From positions 1 through 34,816 of the forward strand of contig JAFOHE010000122.1 in assembly GCA_017421975.1 (NCBI GenBank): DNA of 34,816 nt, in the 5' to 3' direction. Under the pieces are notes generated by a model. The model was not told where the DNA came from and made no database searches. It saw only the letters and a list, made by a program, of their open reading frames with translations. Below are positions 8,280 to 16,479 of this stretch, piece by piece. Both the position numbers and the translations under genes were made by a program. Positions within the stretch are counted from its first letter, which is position 1; each line of letters begins with the position of its first letter. The stretch comes from Pseudomonadota bacterium. GTDB taxonomy: Bacteria; Myxococcota_A; Bradymonadia; UBA4248.

Positions 8280-9167
8280 ATGGCAAAGCAGGGCACAGGC
8301 AAGTCAAAGAGCCAAACGAAGCCAAAAGCCAAACAACAGGCGATTGCTAAAACAAAGCGAAACACGAAGGACAGCGTGTTCACGCATCTATTTTCGTTTT
8401 CCAAATACCAGCTTGAGCTGTACAAGACGCTTCATCCGGAAGATACCGACGTGTGCGAAGCCGATATTGGCACCATCACGCGCGAATGTGTTGTGGCAAC
8501 ACACGAACACAACGACCTCGGCATACTCATCAAGGATAGGCTGATGGTCTTTGTCGAAGCGCAGAGTTCGTGGTCACCCAATATCGTGATTCGGCTGATG
8601 TCTTATGCTATACAGAGCCTGATGGATTATTTTCGGGAACGCGATGTGTATTTATACAGCAGCACCAAAGTGTTCTGCCCACGCATTGAGCTGTATACCA
8701 TATTTAGCTACGCATGTGAAAACATGCCGAATACACTTTCATTGTGCGATGCGTTTTTCCCAGAAGGTAGATGCGATATGGATGCGACCGTTCACATCAT
8801 TCATTTCGATGAAGGCAAGACGGATATCATCAACCAATACATCATGTTCTGTCGTGTTTTCAATGACCAGCTCAAGAAGTACGGCTATTCGTCTCAAACC
8901 ATTCAGGAAACGCTTCGCATCTGCCGTGACAAGGGGATACTCTCAGAATATATCAAAAAAATGGAGGGTGAAATCATGGATATCATGACATATATGTTTG
9001 ACGAAGAGAATAATAAACGGTTATTCGGATTGGAACAGTGGAGATTAGGAGAAGAAAAAGGAAGAGGGACAGAAACTCACTGCTATCAATCTACTCAATA
9101 TGAATATGGATATATCTTTTATCGAAAAAGCAACTACCACCAATGTGTCACAGGTTTGCAGGCATAG
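8280..9167 (+). CDS. Rpn-family (PD-(D/E)XK) nuclease/putative transposase, C-terminus frameshifted
   Basis: The start at 8280 follows AAAGGAGG (8268-8275). A basic, Lys/Gln-rich leader (~30 aa) precedes DSVFTHLFS and the nuclease core: 'NDLGILIKDRLMVFVEAQSS' supplies the D...ExQ metal-binding residues, followed by RLMSYAIQSLMDYF. Rpn proteins are RecA-independent recombination-promoting nucleases. After 'LGEEK', at 9051-9064 (GAAGAAAAAGGAAG), the reading frame leaves the family. The +1 frame continues with EEGQKLTAINLLNMNMD and SFIEKATTTNVSQV, which is the expected kind of C-terminus for the family. So there is a one-base indel at the A-run, or recoding there. The 3' end overlaps a small gene on the other strand. 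Confidence 0.82.
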   Translation: MAKQGTGKSKSQTKPKAKQQAIAKTKRNTKDSVFTHLFSFSKYQLELYKTLHPEDTDVCEADIGTITRECVVATHEHNDLGILIKDRLMVFVEAQSSWSPNIVIRLMSYAIQSLMDYFRERDVYLYSSTKVFCPRIELYTIFSYACENMPNTLSLCDAFFPEGRCDMDATVHIIHFDEGKTDIINQYIMFCRVFNDQLKKYGYSSQTIQETLRICRDKGILSEYIKKMEGEIMDIMTYMFDEENNKRLFGLEQWRLGEEKGRGTETHCYQSTQYEYGYIFYRKSNYHQCVTGLQA

Positions 9168-9463
9168 ACAGCATGGAGCCCTATTTCCTGAATCGTCCTA
9201 TCCGGATGATATTTTTGAAATTCAACATGTAATTTTTCCAAATGATCGCAGATAACAATCGCAATTTGTCCGATGTTGGTATGAATAAGCCAATAGCATT
9301 CCTTGTAGTAACACGGCACAGGCCAGATATTACCGTAGCCACCATGAGACAGAATCTCTATCAATTGTTTCAAACTGGTTTGTGGCGGGATGTCGAGTTC
9401 ATAAATGCCTGCCCCGGCGTCATCCCCCATACAAATACTTTCGCGCGAGTACAGTATTAGCAT
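9134..9463 (-). CDS. small conserved-looking hypothetical protein
   Basis: 109 aa. Start at 9463: AAGGA lies 8 nt upstream, and residues encoded upstream in the longer frame (to 9688) come from palindromic repeat DNA and look like noise. The protein opens MLILYSRESICMGDDAGAG, then 'YELDIPPQTSLKQLIEILSH' and 'WLIHTNIGQIAIVICD', ending KPVTHWW. It is soluble, with alternating beta/helix character and no membrane segment. No family recognised. Its last ~11 codons overlap, antisense, the end of the Rpn-type gene. Confidence 0.6.
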   Translation of the reverse strand: MLILYSRESICMGDDAGAGIYELDIPPQTSLKQLIEILSHGGYGNIWPVPCYYKECYWLIHTNIGQIAIVICDHLEKLHVEFQKYHPDRTIQEIGLHAVYACKPVTHWW

Positions 9464-9546
9464 GTTCAATATCCTTATTTTTAATACGTTGATCGCATCC
9501 CTCTGATTTCGCAACATTGCTGAAAGGATGCCGCATGCGCTTATAC

Positions 9547-9633
9547 GTCGGGCGTATCGGCGAAGACGATAGCACGACGGCGGCGGCGTATGCAATAGCC
9601 GCCGCATACGAGCCGTATGCCTAAGGCATAGGC
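9547..9633 (-). repeat. three tandem bulged hairpins upstream of metG
   Basis: The 9464-9811 gap has no other gene. Read on +, each hairpin is stem - unpaired G - TA..TA - stem. First: GTCGGGC-G9554-TATCG-loop-CGATA-GCACGAC (9547-9578, one mismatch). Second: GGCGGC-G9588-TATGCAATA-GCCGCC (9582-9603). Third: GCC-G9615-TATGCC-TAA-GGCATA-GGC (9612-9633). On the minus strand this is the same layout as the 6468-6579 cluster, with different arm sequences. Confidence 0.85.
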
Positions 9634-9733
9634 GAGTACGCACGCGTCCATAAGTCTTTTGTCTGCGGTTATAAGCGTTTTGCGACATTATCTGTGCATT
9701 TCGGACACAAACATGGTATAGGCAACTATTTTT

Positions 9734-9759
9734 GATGTACGACCACAGTGGACTACATC
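9734..9759. promoter_or_regulatory. nested palindrome upstream of metG
   Basis: GATGTA - CGA - CCAC - A - GTGG - AC - TACATC: two nested inverted repeats in 26 bp, ending about 50 bp before the metG start. It could be an operator or a leader hairpin. No T-tract or tRNA-responsive leader motif is visible. Confidence 0.35.
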
Positions 9760-9811
9760 TGCGATCGTCATTCTGTGTTTATGCGTAATGAATCATATTG
9801 AAGGAGAAACC

Positions 9812-11851
9812 ATGACGAAACGACGTCTTTTAATTACAAGTGGTCTTCCGTATGCGAACGGAGCCATTCACCTTGGCCACATGGTCGAAACGATCCAGAC
9901 GGATATTTTCGCGCGTGCGATGCGCATGTGCGGCCATGAAGCCCTCTATATGTGTGCCGATGACACACACGGGACGCCGATTGAAATCAGCGCGACGAAA
10001 CGCGGCATTACGCCCGAGCAGCTCATAGCCGAAGCCGCTGCTTCGCACCGCAAGGATTTCGAAGGATTCAACATTGGTTTTACGCACTACTACACGACGA
10101 ATTCCCCCGAGAACAAAGCGCTGGCCTACGACATTTTCGACAAGCTTCAGAAGGCCGGCCATATTCGTGAAGAAGTCGTCAAACAGCTCTACAGTGAGAC
10201 GATGCAGCGATTTTTGCCCGACCGTTACGTCAAGGGAATCTGCCCGAAGTGCGGCGCGGCGGATCAATATGGCGACTGTTGTGAATCATGCAAAGCGCAT
10301 TATGACGCGCTTGACCTCGTCGATCCCAAGTGCGTCCTGGACGGTTCGACGCCGGTTGTCCGCGAATCCCATCATTTGTTCCTCAATCTGTCAGATCTCG
10401 AAGCCGAACTTCGTGCTTTTGCGAATTCGGATGCCCTTTCGGACGAAGTCCGCAATTTTGTCACGACCTGGCTCGATGAGGGCCTTCAGGCGTGGAACAT
10501 CTCACGAGACAAACCCTATTTTGGTTTTGAGATTCCGGGATATCCCGAGAAGTATTTTTATGTGTGGATGGATGCGCCGATTGGCTATATAGCAACGACG
10601 AAGTCATGGTGCGACCAGAACGGGCGTTCTCTCGACACGTACTGGCGCGATCCATCGACAGAGATATGGCATTTTATCGGCAAAGACATTATTTATTTCC
10701 ACACGCTCTTTTGGCCAGCGATGCTTAAAGTGGCGGGTTATGCGATGCCGCACCGCGTCCATGCGCATGGTTTCCTGACCGTCAATGGCACGAAGATGAG
10801 CAAATCGAGAGGTACGTTCATTCTGGCCTCGAAATATCTTGAGATTCTTCCGGCGGCATTTTTGCGTTTTTATTTTGCGAACAAGCTTTCGACGGGCGTC
10901 GATGATATTGACCTCAACATCGAAGATTTTTATTTCCGCGTTCGTTCGGGTCTTGTTGACAACCTTGCGAATCTGCACAATCGCTCATTCACGTTTGCAG
11001 AGGGCAAACTTGGCGGCAAACTCGACGATTCGCGTTATGACGATGCGTGCCGCACGCTGATTGCGTTTGCGCGTCAGCAAATGGCCGAGATTGTGAAATC
11101 GTATGAAACGCTTGACACATCGGCAGTCGTGCGTCTGATCTGTGAAATCGGGAACAAAGCGAACCTATTTTATCAGGAACAGGCACCATGGACGTATCTC
11201 AAAGGTGAGCAGGCGGATCCCGAAAAAGCACGCGCCATTGTCACGGCGTGTGCCGAAGTCGTCCGCATCATTGCGATTGCCATCAAACCGATCGTCCCTG
11301 ATTTTTCCGAAAAGATTTTTGCCCAATTAGGCCTCGAAGATCAGAATCTTTGCGACCTTGAAAAAGGTCTGAATGCCTCGAACACAATTAGGAATGTGGA
11401 GAAGACGTATCTTCGTCCGGAGCGTGAGACGTTCGATCTTTTAACGGCAGTCGAACCAGCGGCTTCATCGGAAGCGTCGCCAGACGCGCCCAAAACCGCC
11501 GAAATTGAACGACGTCCGCTCAAGGAAGCCATTTCATACGATGTCTTTGAAAAACTCGACATCCGCGTTGGCAAGATTTTGTCAGCCGAAAAAGTGAAGA
11601 AATCGAACAAACTCGTCTGTACGCAAGTGGAGATCGGTCACCCCGATGGCCCGGTCCAGATCGTTGCAGGCATTGCCAAACACTATGATCCGGAACAACT
11701 CGTTGGCCGAACAGTGCTCGTTCTTACGAACCTCGAACCGCGAACGCTCTTTGGTCTTGAATCACGCGGCATGATCCTCGCAGCCTCAGATTCCGAAGGT
11801 CTTGAATTACCGACGGTTTCACAACGCGCGCCAGGTGCTCAGGTCAAGTAA
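9812..11851 (+). CDS. metG: methionyl-tRNA synthetase
   Basis: It charges tRNA-Met. 679 aa from ATG 9812, with GAAGGAGA just upstream; an in-frame ATG at 9788 lacks such a site. The class I signatures are [10 protein letters not shown] (HIGH) near residue 15-25 and [10 protein letters not shown] (KMSKS) near 335. The zinc knuckle [17 protein letters not shown] gives two Cx2C pairs, as in the MetG1 type of E. coli. The anticodon-binding helical domain follows, then a low-complexity Ala/Pro/Glu linker. A C-terminal Trbp111-like OB-fold tRNA-binding domain begins near '[20 protein letters not shown]', which gives dimerising full-length MetRS. The GNAT gene follows closely. Confidence 0.98.
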   Translation: MTKRRLLITSGLPYANGAIHLGHMVETIQTDIFARAMRMCGHEALYMCADDTHGTPIEISATKRGITPEQLIAEAAASHRKDFEGFNIGFTHYYTTNSPENKALAYDIFDKLQKAGHIREEVVKQLYSETMQRFLPDRYVKGICPKCGAADQYGDCCESCKAHYDALDLVDPKCVLDGSTPVVRESHHLFLNLSDLEAELRAFANSDALSDEVRNFVTTWLDEGLQAWNISRDKPYFGFEIPGYPEKYFYVWMDAPIGYIATTKSWCDQNGRSLDTYWRDPSTEIWHFIGKDIIYFHTLFWPAMLKVAGYAMPHRVHAHGFLTVNGTKMSKSRGTFILASKYLEILPAAFLRFYFANKLSTGVDDIDLNIEDFYFRVRSGLVDNLANLHNRSFTFAEGKLGGKLDDSRYDDACRTLIAFARQQMAEIVKSYETLDTSAVVRLICEIGNKANLFYQEQAPWTYLKGEQADPEKARAIVTACAEVVRIIAIAIKPIVPDFSEKIFAQLGLEDQNLCDLEKGLNASNTIRNVEKTYLRPERETFDLLTAVEPAASSEASPDAPKTAEIERRPLKEAISYDVFEKLDIRVGKILSAEKVKKSNKLVCTQVEIGHPDGPVQIVAGIAKHYDPEQLVGRTVLVLTNLEPRTLFGLESRGMILAASDSEGLELPTVSQRAPGAQVK

Positions 11852-11910
11852 CTTTGTCACGGCGGTTTTCTGCACCACGCAGAAAGCCGTCCATAGAATC
11901 ATCGAACGCA

Positions 11911-12429
11911 ATGATTACGCTCAAAAAACCAGAATTCAAAGACTACGTTGACATCTACCATAAGCGTTTTCAGCCGGAAGTCGTCTATTGGGCAGACGAC
12001 GAGGATCCGCAGCTCACCATGGAGGAATATGCGGAATCCCGCATGGAATCACAGGATGACGGTTCAGTCTTTGAACGCATCATCATGCTCGACGACACAC
12101 CGATTGGCACCATCACAGCCCGCGATCTTATTCGCAAGACGGGACAATGTACGCTGGGCATTGTCATTGCCGATCCTCAATACTGGGGACATGGTTATGG
12201 CACGATTGCGCTTCGTGAATTTCTTGGCCTTCTGACGCGCCAGGGCATTCAAATCGTCGTACTCGACACGTATGCCAGCAATAAGCGCGCCCAACGTTGT
12301 TTTCGGCGTCTTGGCTTTGAGAAGCACCGCGTCTATTTTGCCTCCGTCCCTGGTCGCTTCGTTGTACAGATGATTAACCGTGTGAACCGCTGGCAAAAGC
12401 ATATCGCCCACACAACGCCCATGCGATGA
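11911..12429 (+). CDS. GNAT-family N-acetyltransferase
   Basis: 172 aa from ATG 11911. A longer frame opens with TTG at 11854, but its extra residues are Arg/Ser-rich and unlike the family. The acetyl-CoA pyrophosphate-binding motif is QYWGHGYGTIALREFL (Q-x-x-G-x-G). The later 'LDTYASNKRAQRCFRRLGF' is the classic Asn/Lys-Ala-x-x-x-Y/F-x-K-x-G-F region of the RimJ/RimL-like Acetyltransf_3 group. The acceptor (amino acid, antibiotic or protein N-terminus) cannot be deduced. It lies 59 bp after metG and may be co-transcribed. Confidence 0.88.
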   Translation: MITLKKPEFKDYVDIYHKRFQPEVVYWADDEDPQLTMEEYAESRMESQDDGSVFERIIMLDDTPIGTITARDLIRKTGQCTLGIVIADPQYWGHGYGTIALREFLGLLTRQGIQIVVLDTYASNKRAQRCFRRLGFEKHRVYFASVPGRFVVQMINRVNRWQKHIAHTTPMR

Positions 12430-12534
12430 CCCTATATTTCGTCTGCAACGTACAAAGCACTTCATCCGCACGCATTTTTATCGCCCCACTCAGCATTGAA
12501 GCGTGCGTTATTTTAATAAGGTAAGAATCAGCTT

Positions 12535-14613
12535 ATGAAAACACGCATTAAAACACTCGCCATACTCGCAGCCACAACCGCTTTATTGACAGCCCCTGGC
12601 TGCAATGCCAAGAAGGAAGCACCCGTGACAGATTCCGCACAAACCGTTGAAGCCCAGGCAGCCGATCAAGCCGCTGCCGAAAAAAAAGATGAGGTTGCTC
12701 TCGACCGTCTCACGCGCGATGAATTTAACCGCGCCGCGCTTCGTCTCAATCTGCCCATTTTCTGGATGCATGAAGATACACCGAACAAGACGGTTCGTCC
12801 CGAAATCCTGACGACACTCAATTTTTACCCGACGAGCGACACGTTTGTTTGGAAAGACAAAGACGGCAAATTCACGCCGGCATTTATGGATGCTTACAAT
12901 CAACTCGTGACCATTCTCGCGGATCCGGCGCAGGGACGCACGCTTGATGCAAACGAGGCGCAGCGTCTGAAAAACGTCGCATCCGAACTTGACCAGGCTG
13001 CCGTGACCGTTATTCGTACCGATTTTTCGTCCGCCGATGATAACGAAAAAGCTTTTGTCAAAGCCATGCTCAAAGTCGGTACGCTCATCGACGCGCTCTA
13101 CGCGCAACAAATTGGTCTTGATCTCGCGCTCACGAAGATCCCCGAAAACGATGTTCTGTCACGCAGCATGGCGCGTCGCAACTGGGGTATCAAAGCGCTC
13201 AGTCCGCAAATGAGCAAAGTTCAGAATGCAAGTGCCCTCGCCGGCGATGTCCGCATCCCCGTCGGCGTTTATCCTGACACGCTTCAAAGCGATCCGAATT
13301 TCTGCCAGACACTTGCCGAAGCCCCCAATGCACAGCATCTTCTGACGCCGTTTACCGTCGTCATTCAGGAAGGTGAAAAGCTCAAAGCCATTCCATATAA
13401 TGAATATTACAAAACAGACATGAAGGCGATTTCCGACGCCCTCAAGGAAGCCGCCAAAGTACTCGAAAGCAATGCGAATGAAACCGCTTTGCGCACATAT
13501 CTCACGGCTGCCGCCGAGAGCTTCCTGACAAACGACTGGGAACCGGCCAATGAGGCGTGGGCTGCGATGAACTCCCACAATTCCAAATGGTATGTCCGCG
13601 TTGCCCCGGATGAGACCTATTGGGAACCCTGCTCACGCAAAGCCGGCTTCCATCAGACATTTGCCCGCATCAACCCCGATGCACTCCAATGGCAGGAAAA
13701 GATCACGCCGATTCAGCAAGAAATGGAAGAACGCATCGCCACGCTTGCCGGTGAACCTTACAAAGCACGCCAGGTCAGTTTCCATTTGCCTGACTTCATT
13801 GACATCATTTCTAATTCCGGTGACGACCGCGATCCCTTTGGTGCCACCATCGGTCAGTCATTGCCCAACTGGGGGCCTGTGGCAAACGAAGGCCGTGGCA
13901 GAACTGTCGCAATGTCGAATCTCTATACGGATCCCGATTCCCTCAATGATCGCAAGACCCTCGCCTCAAGCCTCTTCACCGAAAAAGACATCGTCCTCAT
14001 CAATGATGCCGTCGGCCCAGGCCTCCTCGGCACGATTATCCACGAAGCCACACACAACCTTGGCCCCGCACACGAGTACAAAGTCAATGACAAAGTGGAT
14101 GACGACATCTTTGGCGGTGGACTCGCTACAATGGCCGAAGAATTCAAGGCGCAATCCGGTGCCCTCTGGTTCCTCAAAATGTTCGTCGAAAAAGGCATTA
14201 TTTCACAGGAAATCGCCGAAAAGAGCTACGCTGATTCCGTTTATTGGATCTTTGGTCAAATTTCCCGCGGCCTCACTGATGCTGACGGGCACATTCAGCC
14301 TTATCCTCAGCTCGCCGCCATCCAACTTGGCATGATGCTCGAAGACGGTGCCGTCACCTTCGATCCCGAAGCCCTCGCAGCCAATGGCAAAGACAAAGGC
14401 GCTTTCATCATCAATATGGAAAAAATGCCCGCCTGCGTCGAACGCATCATGTCCGAAATCACCAAAATTAAAGCTACTGGCGACAAAGACGCCCTCGTCA
14501 AACTGCAGACAAAACACATCGATGGTACAGCGATTCCTTTCTCCCTCATCAGCGAAAGAATGCTCCGCGTCCCCAAAACAAGTTTCGTCTACAGCATCAA
14601 TTTCGAAAAATAA
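12535..14613 (+). CDS. lipoprotein zinc metallopeptidase, M49 (dipeptidyl peptidase III)-like
   Basis: 692 aa. The lipobox is TAPGC (Cys23), followed by an Ala/Gln/Glu linker, so it is an anchored periplasmic or surface enzyme. The zinc site is IIHEATHNLGPAHEY (His503, Glu504, His507), with a third acidic ligand expected in MAEEFKAQ (Glu535/536), 28-29 residues on. The later 'GALWFLKMFVEKGIIS' is the kind of block that follows this motif in M49 proteins. Classical M49 enzymes have HExxGH; a pentapeptide HExxH variant is known from Caldithrix abyssi DPP III, and this gene resembles that kind. The predicted activity, release of dipeptides from peptide N-termini, is an inference. AAGGT precedes the start, and a terminator follows the stop by 14 bp. 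Confidence 0.8.
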   Translation: MKTRIKTLAILAATTALLTAPGCNAKKEAPVTDSAQTVEAQAADQAAAEKKDEVALDRLTRDEFNRAALRLNLPIFWMHEDTPNKTVRPEILTTLNFYPTSDTFVWKDKDGKFTPAFMDAYNQLVTILADPAQGRTLDANEAQRLKNVASELDQAAVTVIRTDFSSADDNEKAFVKAMLKVGTLIDALYAQQIGLDLALTKIPENDVLSRSMARRNWGIKALSPQMSKVQNASALAGDVRIPVGVYPDTLQSDPNFCQTLAEAPNAQHLLTPFTVVIQEGEKLKAIPYNEYYKTDMKAISDALKEAAKVLESNANETALRTYLTAAAESFLTNDWEPANEAWAAMNSHNSKWYVRVAPDETYWEPCSRKAGFHQTFARINPDALQWQEKITPIQQEMEERIATLAGEPYKARQVSFHLPDFIDIISNSGDDRDPFGATIGQSLPNWGPVANEGRGRTVAMSNLYTDPDSLNDRKTLASSLFTEKDIVLINDAVGPGLLGTIIHEATHNLGPAHEYKVNDKVDDDIFGGGLATMAEEFKAQSGALWFLKMFVEKGIISQEIAEKSYADSVYWIFGQISRGLTDADGHIQPYPQLAAIQLGMMLEDGAVTFDPEALAANGKDKGAFIINMEKMPACVERIMSEITKIKATGDKDALVKLQTKHIDGTAIPFSLISERMLRVPKTSFVYSINFEK

Positions 14614-14627
14614 GACGTTTCTCCCTT

Positions 14628-14679
14628 CACCGTTTCTCCACATGCCTTCTTGAGACACGAAGAAACGGTGATTTATTTT
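14628..14679 (+). terminator. intrinsic terminator after the M49-like gene
   Basis: CACCGTTTCT (14628-14637) pairs perfectly with AGAAACGGTG (14661-14670) across a 23-nt loop; ATTTATTTT follows. Confidence 0.7.
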
Positions 14680-14863
14680 GATACGATTCAACAATATTTC
14701 GATAAACCTATCGAATTCAACACAAAATCGACAAAAAAGTGTCGCTTTAATGCGTTCAAACTACTTTTTTTTTGAATTATGTTCTAATAGGTCTTACACT
14801 ATCGAATAAGTTTCAGTTCACACGGTTATTTTTGCACTTTTTGCGAACTTTATTCATTATTAT
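14680..14863. other. A+T-rich spacer with two small hairpins
   Basis: This is the main part of the 361-bp gap between the M49-like and beta-barrel genes. It contains TTCGATA-AACC-TATCGAA (14698-14715) and CGACA-AAAAAG-TGTCG (about 14729-14744). No open frame or RNA gene was recognised. Confidence 0.5.
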
Positions 14864-14892
14864 TTGACACCGCCCACAGATTCCCATATAGA
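14864..14892 (+). promoter_or_regulatory. strong sigma-70-like promoter
   Basis: Perfect -35 TTGACA (14864-14869), 17-bp spacer, -10 TATAGA (14887-14892). It predicts an RNA start near 14899 and a 5' leader of about 75 nt before the beta-barrel gene. Confidence 0.7.
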
Positions 14893-14974
14893 GCGACATA
14901 GGCCTACATTACACACAGGTCTAAGTTCAACTGTGTAGCAGGTATTTTTCCCGTAGAATATAAGGAATACGACC

Positions 14975-16156
14975 ATGAAAACGCGAATGACAGCTCTCCC
15001 TTTGGCAATCGGCGCGTTACTTTGTCTTCCGACGAGCGCCATAGCTCAGGAAGCCCCAGCAGACGCCCCAGCAGTGGAAGCGACAGACGCAGACAACGCT
15101 GCTTCCGTCCGCTCTGCAGCCCCCTCCGATGACAATTCCGCATCCGCCGATAATAACACTTCCAAAAAAGAACAGGCCTCCAATCAGGATGCCAAAGCAG
15201 GTCACGACGATACCAAAGATGGCGAATCCGCCGATGAGGACGATGACAAAAACTGGGGTGTCTCAGCGAGTGTCGCCTTCGATCTCGGCATCGGTGCCTT
15301 TACCAAACACAAATATGCCCGTCGTGTCCGCTCACGTATGGTCATGGAATTTTCCGGGTACTACACCATTCCCGTCATTGATGTCGATGTATCCCTGACG
15401 ACGGGGTTCAGCGTATGGCTCTCTGAAGGCGGCGATTCAAACGGCAAACACGGTTTCCGTTGGGCCGATTCTTCGGTCAATTTCAGCCGCGAAATCTGGT
15501 CAATCAAATCCAAAGTCGCTAACACGACAGATATTGCATTTAGCATCAATGCCGACCTTGGCTTCACCCTTCCGACCTCCCAGGCATCCATTACTTCGGA
15601 TCTCTACACGCAAATCGTGCCCACGATTGCACTCGCTTTCAGCCTCGACAAATTCTCGCTCAGCTACAGCATCACCTACGCCCACAGCTTCCATAAATAT
15701 ACGAGTACGACGCTCAATCCCGATGACCTCGATGTTCTCTCCAGAACCAACGGCGTTGAACTCATCGGCGCGACAGCCATTGCCGTCGATGGCGTCCTCA
15801 CCGAAATCGAACTCGCCAACGTCTTTACCGTCGGATACAAATTCCTCCCCAACTTTGGCCTGACCATCGGCTTGGGCAGTGCAGACGCCTGGACGTATGA
15901 CAATGGCACCATCACCGAAGCCGATGACCTCACCAACCCCAATGCTCACGTTGGCCGCGGTCATCAGCAATTCAGTCAGGGTATCGTCGCTTTAAGCTAT
16001 CAACCTGCCAAATGGGTTGGACTGAGTTTCTCCATGGTGAGTACGCAACCTTGGAAAACCGCAGACAACAAATCCACGCGATTCCCCTGGTTCGATGCGA
16101 TTTCACCATCCAAAAACTTCACCAAATTCATGATTGGCGCACAATTCCAATATTAA
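14975..16156 (+). CDS. outer-membrane beta-barrel protein with acidic N-terminal linker
   Basis: 393 aa. A Sec signal peptide ends at SAIAQEA. Residues ~26-90 are a disordered Ala/Asp/Ser/Glu/Lys linker. From 'KNWGVSASVAFDLGIGAFTK' onward there are about a dozen alternating hydrophobic strands with aromatic girdle residues (for example LSYSITYAHSFHKYT), ending in FMIGAQFQY, a good C-terminal beta-signal (terminal Tyr). It looks like a structural or channel-type barrel; no named family recognised. It is a single-gene unit, with a strong promoter upstream and a perfect terminator 8 bp after the stop, so it is probably well expressed. Confidence 0.82.
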   Translation: MKTRMTALPLAIGALLCLPTSAIAQEAPADAPAVEATDADNAASVRSAAPSDDNSASADNNTSKKEQASNQDAKAGHDDTKDGESADEDDDKNWGVSASVAFDLGIGAFTKHKYARRVRSRMVMEFSGYYTIPVIDVDVSLTTGFSVWLSEGGDSNGKHGFRWADSSVNFSREIWSIKSKVANTTDIAFSINADLGFTLPTSQASITSDLYTQIVPTIALAFSLDKFSLSYSITYAHSFHKYTSTTLNPDDLDVLSRTNGVELIGATAIAVDGVLTEIELANVFTVGYKFLPNFGLTIGLGSADAWTYDNGTITEADDLTNPNAHVGRGHQQFSQGIVALSYQPAKWVGLSFSMVSTQPWKTADNKSTRFPWFDAISPSKNFTKFMIGAQFQY

Positions 16157-16164
16157 TCTTTCAG

Positions 16165-16194
16165 AGCCACATCTTCCATGATGTGGCTTTTTTT
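16165..16194 (+). terminator. intrinsic terminator after the barrel gene
   Basis: AGCCACATC - TTCCAT - GATGTGGCT, a perfect 9-bp stem, followed by TTTTTT. Confidence 0.93.
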
Positions 16195-16200
16195 ACAGCA

Positions 16201-16319
16201 GGGGGACGTCTCCCCCTACGCGTCTATTTTTCTGTTGTAGGTACGTTCCACGGAACGTACCTACAACAGAAAAATACGCCGCTACCCCCTTTTGCGGGGG
16301 CTTCCCCCGCAACGCCCCC
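16201..16319 (+). repeat. composite palindromic element, copy A
   Basis: Left end: GGGGG-ACGTCT-CCCCC hairpin then TACGCGTC. Core: a perfect 25-bp inverted repeat (16225-16249 with 16252-16276, loop AC) beginning TATTTTTCTG and ending AAAAATA. Then unpaired C16277 and GCCGCTA. Right end: TTGCGGGGG-CTT-CCCCCGCAA hairpin followed by CGCCCCC. The two ends recur at 25611-25763 and, inverted, at 31467-31582; the core does not. The rest of the 16157-16479 gap holds a terminator and a PBP1A leader without a visible ribosome site. Confidence 0.88.
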
Positions 16320-16479
16320 AAAGCGTTTGTACGCACGACAATACACATCATCTGTAAAATGGCTTCTCCACAAAAGCCTCGATTTGCGCTACAATCACAC
16401 GATTGGTTTTCTGTAACAGGCAAAGGCTTAGCCTATCGCAGTTTCGCACAATTTCAATTTCTTATTTTTGATATACATA

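Noticed and set aside
8280..9167. Complete insertion sequence around the Rpn-type gene
   Set aside because: No matching terminal inverted repeats or target duplications could be found around it.
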